Assembly: GCA_030620095.1 (NCBI GenBank)
Contig: JAUTXW010003811.1
Location: 876,001-940,000 of the forward strand
Direction of reading: 5' to 3'
DNA length: 64,000 nucleotides
Origin: Kuschelorhynchus macadamiae
Taxonomy: Eukaryota; Arthropoda; Insecta; Coleoptera; Curculionidae
A model generated the notes under the pieces. The model was not told the DNA's origin. It made no database searches and was given only the letters and a program-made list of their open reading frames with translations. The position numbers were made by a program, and so were the translations under genes. Shown in pieces: positions 57,058-64,000 of the stretch (position 1 is its first letter; the number at the start of each line of letters is the position of its first letter).

Positions 57058-57300
57058 GGTGTCAGTGATTTAGTACATTTAGGTGAAAAAGCCAAGCTTC
57101 ATGAAAATTCGAAGGAACATTTAAGTAACGAAATGAAGTTTACTTTGTTGGACAGTGCTTATTGGCAGAACATTGGTAATCGCAACGAGAAAGTGACTAA
57201 AAACAGGTTAGTCCTTTCAAGAATTATAGACGCTATAATATTTTGTGAGACCTTTCAACTTAGAGGACACCATAAGACACGAAACTCTGCAAATTCTTGA
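57058..57300 (+). pseudogene. hAT (ZMYM1-like) transposase internal fragment
   Basis: An open frame without a start reads GVSDLVHLGEKAKLHENSKE, HLSNEMKFTLLDSAYWQNIG, NRNEKVTKNRLVLSRIIDAI, IFCETFQLRGHHKT. It fits the region between the TTF finger and RNase H core in ZMYM1-like hAT proteins (DL..L....K.HE.S.EH, then NR.VLS.IID...FC..F.LRGH). Flanking parts are gone. Confidence 0.65.
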
Positions 57301-57816
57301 ATATTCCAGGGCCTAACTAATTATAGGCCTGAACTTTTTTTAATTTTATGTTGACTTTGTTTGAATTTTGATATATGTACAGGGTGTTCCAGCGAGGACT
57401 GAACAGGGACCTATTTTCGACCTTCCTTGTATTTTGGAAAAATTCAAAATAGCCAATCGATGTATTTTTTCTTGTAGAATCCAAAAAAGTCATCGAAAAA
57501 ATATTTGAACCAGAAACAAAAGAGTTACGCTATGCATCAGGTGTTTTTTAAATGGAATGTATCGTTTTTTATACGATTTTTGGAAAGAGTAATTTTTTTA
57601 TGTCCGTTCTGATTAAAAGATTTGATTTTGCGATAGCTGTTTATATTACATTTTAATGTTTTACAAACTAAAATTTTAGCTTCACCTGTTTAAAATATAC
57701 GATAGGTTGGTATAGGTGATCAAGGTAAAATGACGTTTGAATGCTTTGTCAATAAAAACTGACATTATTTTAATTATTGTCTTCACCTAAAAAATATATA
57801 TTTGACTCTGATCGAA

Positions 57817-58017
57817 ATGAAATATTTTTTGGACGAGAAACTACAGATTGTTATGCTATTTTACAAGTGCCAAGAAAATGCAAGAGAAGCAAGAAGATTT
57901 ATTGCAAATTTTCATAGAAATATATCCATCAATACAATTCTAAGGATAAAAAACCTATTTGAGGAAAATAAAACTTTACATGATAGAAAAAGAAATTCAA
58001 TAAAAAATAATTATTAA
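57817..58017 (+). pseudogene. Duplicate of the transposase 5' end in the left TIR arm
   Basis: Starting at the ATG at 57817, the + strand reads MKYFLDEKLQIVMLFYKCQE, NAREAR.RFIANFHRNISIN, TILRIKNLFEENKTLHDRKR, then stops. It is nearly identical to the first 65 residues of the minus-strand transposase, as part of the inverted arm. Confidence 0.9.
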
Positions 58018-58034
58018 ATAATAAAATAAAACTA

Positions 58035-59117
58035 CTAATAACATAAGTTTTCAATGTGACCGCCGTTTTTCTCGAAACAACATCGATAACCCCTTTGTAG
58101 CCTTTCTAAACTTGCTGTTACAATATGATTTTCCTGGTTAAGGCGGTTTATTTCATCGACAATTTTTCCCATGATCTCTTGAATATTTTCGTTTCGTTGT
58201 CTGTATACGACGTTGTTCAAATGGCCCCAAAGAAATGTATCCAAAACTGAGAGGTCGGGGCTATTGTGCAGCCAAGCATATATTCCATTTCGCCCTATCC
58301 ATTCGTTATGGCGCAGATTTAAAAATTGAACCACATCATGCACGGCATGAGGAGGCGCCCCATCATGTTGCCAAATTAAATTCTGATATTCTGCCAATGG
58401 TAAGTCTTCCAAAAAATTTTCAATTTTGTTTTCTAAAAACTCGTAATATCTGTGCCCATTTAAAGTCCCGTTAAAAAATATTGATCCCAAAATTTTATTG
58501 TTTTTTATCTCACACCAAACATGAATAGAATTCCTCCCTTGAAATTTAATAGTCTGGAACTTTTTTGGATTTTCAACGGCCCAGTGGTGACTATTATGTC
58601 TGTTGAATACTCCCGATGTTGTGAAAGTAGCTTCGTCGGTCCACACAATATTTTTGAATAAATCAGGGTCTTCGTTTTCTTGCCGAATTACCATTTGAGA
58701 AACAAATTGGAAGCGAAGTTCTTTTTGTGCCGGTGTTAGGTGCTGAAGTGGAAGGATACGAAAAGGCCTAAATTTATGAATTTTCAGAGTCCTGTGAACA
58801 GTCCCTCGGGTAACTCTTCTGCGCCTTACACCGCCACCGTACTGAACTTCCCGAACTGCATCCGAAATAGATTTGGTTGGATTAACTTGAAAATAATTTA
58901 TAATGGCCTGGTCTCGATTTCTTCTTCTTTGTATATTTCTTTTTCTATCATGTAAAGTTTTATTTTCCTCAAATAGGTTTTTTATCCTTAGAATTGTATT
59001 GATGGATATATTTCTATGAAAATTTGCAATAAATCTTCTTCTTGCTTCTCTTGCATTTTCTTGGCACTTGTAAAATAGCATAACAATCTGTAGTCTCTCG
59101 TCCAAAGAGTATTTCAT
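58035..59117 (-). CDS. Mariner-superfamily transposase (D,D,D triad; 360 residues), uninterrupted
   Basis: I chose the ATG at 59117 (MKYSLDERLQIVMLFYKCQE); an upstream in-frame TTG is unlikely. An N-terminal HTH runs to about residue 60. A second HTH with SISDAVREVQYGGGVRRRR and RGTVHRTLKIHKF lies at about 80-115. Catalytic residues are D161 in NIVWTDEATFTTSGVFNRHN, D252 in LIWQHDGAPPHAVHD and D293 in SPDLSVLDTFLWGHL. I count 40 residues between the last two, one fewer than the 41 in related copies here. It ends CCFEKNGGHIENLCY-stop. No stop or frameshift, both TIRs and TA flanks are present, so this is the best candidate for a recently active element. Confidence 0.9.
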   Translation of the reverse strand: MKYSLDERLQIVMLFYKCQENAREARRRFIANFHRNISINTILRIKNLFEENKTLHDRKRNIQRRRNRDQAIINYFQVNPTKSISDAVREVQYGGGVRRRRVTRGTVHRTLKIHKFRPFRILPLQHLTPAQKELRFQFVSQMVIRQENEDPDLFKNIVWTDEATFTTSGVFNRHNSHHWAVENPKKFQTIKFQGRNSIHVWCEIKNNKILGSIFFNGTLNGHRYYEFLENKIENFLEDLPLAEYQNLIWQHDGAPPHAVHDVVQFLNLRHNEWIGRNGIYAWLHNSPDLSVLDTFLWGHLNNVVYRQRNENIQEIMGKIVDEINRLNQENHIVTASLERLQRGYRCCFEKNGGHIENLCY

Positions 59118-59584
59118 TTCGATCAGAATCAAATATATATTTTTTAGGTGAAGACTTCGCCAATAATTAAAATAATGTCAATTTTTATTGACAAAGCATT
59201 CAAACGTCATTTTACCTTGATCACCTATACCAACCTATCGTATATTTTAAACAGGTGAAGCTAAAATTTTAGTTTGTAAAACATTAAAATGTAATATAAA
59301 CAGCTATCGCAAAATCAAATCTTTTAATCAGAACGGACATAAAAAAATCACTCTTTCCAAAAATCCTATAAAAAACGATACATTCCATTTAAAAAACACC
59401 TGATGCATAGCGTAACTCTTTTGTTTCTGGTTCAAATATTTTTTCGATGACATTTTTGGATTCTACAAGAAAAAATACATCGATTGGCTATTTTGAATTT
59501 TTCCAAAATACAAGGAAGGTCGAAAATAGGTCCCTGTTCAGTCCTCGCTGGAACACCCCGTACAAGGACAGTTTATTTAGGCTA

Positions 59585-59640
59585 CCAACACTGCCTTCGT
59601 TTCCACACTGATTAGTGTCATCATCAGGGCCAGATTCTTA
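59585..59640 (-). ncRNA. Hammerhead-like motif (PLE-type end)
   Basis: On minus: CTGATGA (59627-59621), stem II ACACT/AGTGT with loop AATC, then GAAAC (59603-59599). A convincing stem III and cleavage triplet are not seen, so this is core-only. It sits just outside the mariner right end. Confidence 0.45.
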
Positions 59641-59939
59641 TGACTTGTAAAACTGATACTGAGTATTAGTTTGAATTTGTACAGGTGATGTGGTCGTGTC
59701 CGCAGCTTAATTTAAAAATACTCTTGTATAGCGGAAATTTTAAGAATTATGACCAGATACAAATTTAAACGAAACCCATAATAATGAATAACCAATATCA
59801 GAATTGAAAAATTAAGTATAATTATGAATAGATTTATGATTTTTATAAAAACAAAATAATGATACTGATTTTATTAGTTACCAAGTTAACAACTAAAAGT
59901 TAGAAAGGTATGGAATTAGTTTTATAATTTGTGTTTGAG

Positions 59940-60250
59940 GGATTTCTATATATTTAGTTTAAGACGTGGCAAAGTATCTGATAGAACAGGACGAATAATT
60001 AGATTTCAAAGTTGTTCAATAGGATTTAGATCCAATCTGCATGCAGGCTAGTGTTAGTGCAGTATTTAAATCTTATCCATATAGGCATTCACGATGTTTG
60101 TCACATAGGGTCTTGGATTATCGTGCATTTAGATGAATTGATGGCAATTAAAAAAGTCAAATAAACTGCTGGAATATCGAAGTGCACCATACAGGAGATT
60201 ATACAAGACCCTGTCATTTTTTAAAAAAGTTTCTTTGACCAGAATTCGTA
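59940..60250 (-). pseudogene. Tc1-like (DD34E) transposase scrap
   Basis: The minus strand reads MHDNPRPYVTNIVNAYMDKI, then after three stops PACRLDLNPIEQL and PVLSDTLPR. The second-Asp motif (HDN.RP) and SPDLNPIE-like motif are 34 residues apart, as in Tc1 elements. No ends were found. Confidence 0.65.
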
Positions 60251-63229
60251 CTAGGGAAGATTATGTTTCTCCTTGTGCAACCCAAAATAGTCTGGAGCTA
60301 GATACAGAAAAACAATTTCTAGCGTTTTTGAAATTTTGTCTTCTTTTCCGACATACGGGGTTTTTTCGAAAAATTGATTTTTTTAAAATAATTTACTGAA
60401 CAAAGCCCACTTGGCATATATATCAGATTATGAACAAGGTTGGCATCCTTAAATTTGAATATTGTATACAGAGTCCACCAAACTAGAGGTGAACGTTAAA
60501 TAGTGATTTGTTGGGTTTGGGTTTTTCTATCAATTTTGAACTCGATGTTGCTTCTAATGCCAGTTTTAGTAATAATGGACATTTTTACCGAAACAAGTTT
60601 TTTTAAATTTGAAATTTACTCCAGTTTTTTCAGATATTGCCTATAATTTAAACAGATTTTCTTAATAAAAAATGAAAAATTGCCAATTTCCCAATAAAAT
60701 ACAGTTTCACATGTTATTTTTGTTAATACAGACTTACTTAATCTGTTTACCCATCATTTCAAATTAACTGAGAACATGTGCCAATAATACAATGGGTTAC
60801 AAAGGTCTGGAACACTACCTATCTTGGGGAGCAGAAATTGAATACTCTAGGAATTGTTCAAATAAAGGCTGAAAACCGTAACTCAAAATCGTCAACCATA
60901 TTGAAAATATTGCATTTTGAATTTCCAGTAAAAATTTCCTTAGGGCACTTGCAAGTTCCAACAATATAGATCAAATTCTCCTGATAGGCAACATTTATAT
61001 AGCGGTAAGATTGTAGACCTCCATACCTACGAAATGAGGTCCTTTACCTAAAAGCCTTGGCAAACGCTTCTTTTTGACTTATGACCAACGAGTGATCACA
61101 GGTAAGACCTGGGTTAATGAAGTTACTATACCACTATAATTGTTTCTTTCGTACAATCTAAAAAAAGTGTTAAAATTAAATTCTTTTTTCGAATAAAAAA
61201 TTTCAGGTAAAAACGTATGTAATATCGAAAGCAGGTTGCATTCGAATACACTTTGGTCATTGAAAAAAGTGTGAACTTAATAAATAGTTTGATATAATCT
61301 CCTTTTTAAAAAGGGGACATTGATTGATGTCTCGCTATCGTTTAAATCTATTGGGCTGTTTAATTGATTAAACCACTTAAATTAATAATCGGTAATCAAT
61401 ATGGGTAATTATTAGTAATAATGTTAAATTACCAAAGCTTGAAATGGGGAATAAGAAATTACCAATCATATTTCACTTTCGGTTTTACGAGACTATGGCG
61501 CAACAACTTGAATTTGGGAAACCTAAAACTGGTTACGGACCGAATGGGCTGTGTACTATTTGTATAAATTATTGAGTTGTTTGACCCGTAATTAATCAAT
61601 GAAAAAAAAACGGGCTATAAATCAACGGAAGCCTGTTATTACGGGTCTACTAGTTCTATCAGTTTCTCGTTATTTTTGTCGTTCTAGAATAAATAGTACC
61701 CGTGGTCACGTAACGGGCTTGTAAGACGACATGTTCTCGAGTATTTTTTTTAAATATCCCTGTTACCTTTCTTGTTTCCTTGCAATGCAGATCTCAAGCC
61801 GAACAGCAGTCATGTTGAAACATACAAAATTTCGATATTTCGTAATTTTACCAGAAAGCAAATAAACTAAGTTAGTTTATTTGTTCTGTTATAATACAGA
61901 ACTCGAAACATCTATGTTTTGCAGTAGAATAACTACTTATACAGAGCCACTGATATGTATGAGAATAGTCGATAGTTTTCAACAGGAAGAGGGCTAGCTA
62001 ATTTTTAGAAATCTATTGGAATACAGCAAGATTTTTTTCAAATTTGTTGGGTGTCTTTAAAAATAAATGTATAAAATCTAGTATATTTACAATAAACAAA
62101 AAGAGGCCCATTGATTGATATAATATACAGTGTATTCGATTTGAAAAAATGCAACTTTGTTTATTGTTACTTCATGACGAAATCTCTAAAATTAGTTTTT
62201 ATTTACTCCACTAGTTTTTTAAAAACCCATAAACCCGTTAAAATTTAATTGTCGATTTTCATACATGTCAGCTACCGTACATCAAGAGGGCCGAGAATAG
62301 GGCTCTCCAACGATCTGTCAGTTAAACGTCACCACAGTCATAGGACAAACAAATAGAATGTTTACCAAGGAGTATATGGGACTTTTATTTATGTTTATTT
62401 TCTTTACCTTAAAAGGCCTTCTTTTTGTTGTATTGCAAATTGGGGGGATAAGAGACAATGTCACTTTTATTTTTAAGTTTCAAAAATTATTAATTTTTGA
62501 TATGAAAAACGATTGAGTGAGCTTTCATCGATGCAGGTGAAGTAGTTCACTGCAATAAGGAGAGGATTTACGTACTTCTAAATTAAGTTAGGCCCAAGTA
62601 TGTGCAAAACATCTCATATTAATCATTTATTAGAAAACTAAAATTAATTTAGCAAATTAACAATTATGATTCTCAATCGAGACTGATCAAAGATATCTCT
62701 AATCGTGGTTTGGAAAAGATATATTACATTTTGTACCTTTACATATTTCAATGCTGTATTATTTTTTTAATTTTTTACCAATATTAACGGGTCTTAAATA
62801 ATTAGCAGTATTTGTATCCTATACGGTTTTTAGATTGATATTATCCTAGCACGAGTGTGGTAGCTGTGGTCTATAGATTCCACAGAATTTTGTTTTATAT
62901 ATAAATGAAATTACGATGACCATATACAGAGTTATGACTTACTTAAAACCAAAATTTACCAAAAGTGTATCTCGGCAAAACCTATGACCGAACAAAGAAT
63001 GATCTTGTTATGCATTCAGGAGGGAAGTTCTTAAAGTTATTAAATTATGAAGGGTGGAAATTCCAGACTCAGGATTACATTAGTACGATAAAGGCGTGGA
63101 CTTTCTTTTCAAAATTTGAGTTTCTCCATAACTTCTCAAAAAAATAAGACGGGAACAAAACTGCAACTATTTTAGGGTCTTGATGGTATAACCCTGTGCT
63201 AGAGTGCAAGTATATAATTAATTTTTTTT
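60251..63229. other. Lim1 intron; no gene; AT-rich candidate regulatory block ~61360-61760
   Basis: Bases 61360-61760 are unique and hold many ATTA/TAAT cores (ATTGATTAAACC, TAATAATCGGTAATCAAT, GGGTAATTATTAG, CGTAATTAATCAATG) plus GC-containing blocks (GGTCACGTAACGGGC). A transposon-like end lies at about 62106 (TACAGTGTATTCGATTT). The frames at 60778 and 62965 have no domain. Confidence 0.35.
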
Positions 63230-63244
63230 TAGACATAAGTGAGT

Positions 63245-63315
63245 TTAAGTCTAGTAATGGGTAAAAGTTTCATTACGATGAAAAAATTTGAGTTCCTTTA
63301 CACTCGTCATCAGGT
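63245..63315 (-). ncRNA. Decayed hammerhead-like PLE end
   Basis: On minus: CTGATGA (63313-63307), then GAGT...ACTC as stem II, then AAAT where GAAA is expected. Layout resembles PLE ends, but the core is broken. Confidence 0.35.
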
Positions 63316-63320
63316 TTTTT

Positions 63321-64000
63321 ATTCTCATTATATTCCCAATGTTATACATGTTTTAACAATTTATTTAAATAAAAACCAGCCATATTGACAGCAGTCAGCT
63401 GTTTTGTTGCATGCCTAATTAAAACACATATGCTTTGAGTGCTATATTATCACAGAATAAATAAAATAACTGAGTTTGTAAACCACAAGCTCAAAACCCA
63501 TGATTCCTTAATTCACTCAAGCCTTGGACGCTTTTGTGCTACGATTTTAATAACATTTGGATTTATTTAAAATCAAAATGTCTTGAACGTGGTTAGTTTT
63601 ATCTTCTTAAAGTAAGTACCTTTTTGTGTAAAATTAATTAGAGAATAAGTGCCATATACCAATTGTAAAAAATTCCAATACCAAAAAAAAATATGACTGA
63701 ATAAATGTGAAAAAAATAGCCCTGCTCGCTTGTAGGCAGTTGGTCAATAATACTGAAAAGAATGTGTTATAAAAAATGTATTCTATCTATGTTTTTATTA
63801 CCCCGACTTTTATTTCAATCTAACAATTGGGTTTGAATATACAGGGAAAAAACCAAATCAAAAAATTGTCTTCAACAATATTATAAAAATGAAGCTGTTT
63901 TGGACCTGTGTCAATTATTGTCTTATATAATGCCGAGGAATCTTCCGTTAAGCCATGGTCCAAGTTTTTTTTTAAATACTCTGTCTTCAAGGTACGGAAA
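63321..64000. other. No gene recognised
   Basis: AT-rich. TATACAGGGAAAAAACC at about 63838 may be a transposon end. Confidence 0.35.

Larger units (their letters stand above)
57380..59560 (-). mobile_element. Mariner-type transposon with uninterrupted transposase and ~620-bp inverted arms
   Basis: TA then CAGGGTGTTCCAGCGAGGAC at 57380; the inverse GTCCTCGCTGGAACACCCCG ends at 59560 and is followed by TA. Length is 2,181 bp. Arms 57380-58000 and 58940-59560 are near-identical inverted copies. The left arm continues into the first 60-odd codons of the transposase (57817-58017, +), so the gene's 5' end exists twice. Confidence 0.93.

Noticed and set aside
58235..58955. Plus-strand ORFs at 58235 and 58740
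   Set aside because: They are antisense to the intact transposase.
40386..64000. Next Lim1 exon (WFQNRR helix)
   Set aside because: I looked for TGG-TTY-CAR-AAY-type coding sequence after an acceptor and found none; it probably lies beyond the window.
1..64000. tRNA or rRNA genes
   Set aside because: No convincing cloverleaf with A/B boxes or rRNA core sequence was noticed; a covariance scan would be decisive.

Overview
The window is AT-rich animal DNA, most likely from an insect and perhaps a beetle. It holds two internal exons of one conserved developmental gene, the LIM-homeobox gene Lim1 (Lhx1/5 orthologue), on the + strand at 28059-28222 and 40134-40385. Their phases match (0/0) and the second ends at the exon junction inside homeodomain helix 3. 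No LIM-domain exon was found upstream and no WFQNRR exon downstream, so the window lies within large Lim1 introns: at least 28 kb before, 11.9 kb between, and at least 23.6 kb after these exons. The organism call rests on the transposon repertoire and the Lim1 spacer and homeodomain; no species marker was seen.

Nearly all the rest is mobile DNA, much of it nested. From left to right: a mariner-arm fragment (1-194); a DD41D mariner sitting at the centre of a palindromic MITE between two (TA)n tracts (195-2247); two 3' pieces of an endonuclease-type LINE (3883-4844); a pogo element with TA duplication (5104-8480); a hAT element with perfect 8-bp duplication (9102-12709); a 4.2 kb inverted repeat enclosing an intron-containing Tc1 (13815-18020); a mariner split by a foldback element (18170-20510); a non-autonomous hAT carrying a Penelope-like element (PLE) with two hammerhead ribozymes (20596-23423); a repeat-encoded protein of unknown function, truncated against a PLE 3' end (24185-25925); hAT and PLE scraps around Lim1 exon A; a fossil mariner invaded by a hAT derivative (30790-33000); a second pogo invaded by a mariner (35386-39330); Lim1 exon B; another broken mariner (41908-44210); a fuller copy of the unknown protein (46607-48400); two Crypton-like recombinase pieces (49044-49390 and 54541-55020) around a PLE with a 345-bp in-frame tandem pentamer (50110-54400); a mariner-type element with an uninterrupted transposase (57380-59560); and Tc1 and PLE scraps.

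Two themes stand out. Hammerhead-like cores (CTGANGA, stem II, GAAAC) recur at PLE ends and in a palindromic MITE family. TIR arms of mariner-type elements also extend into the 5' part of the transposase gene. Several non-repetitive, relatively GC-rich islands in the introns are candidate cis-regulatory elements of Lim1. Only the Lim1 exons and the 58-59 kb transposase look like intact coding sequence; almost all other ORFs are fossils or chance frames. All comparisons were made by eye.
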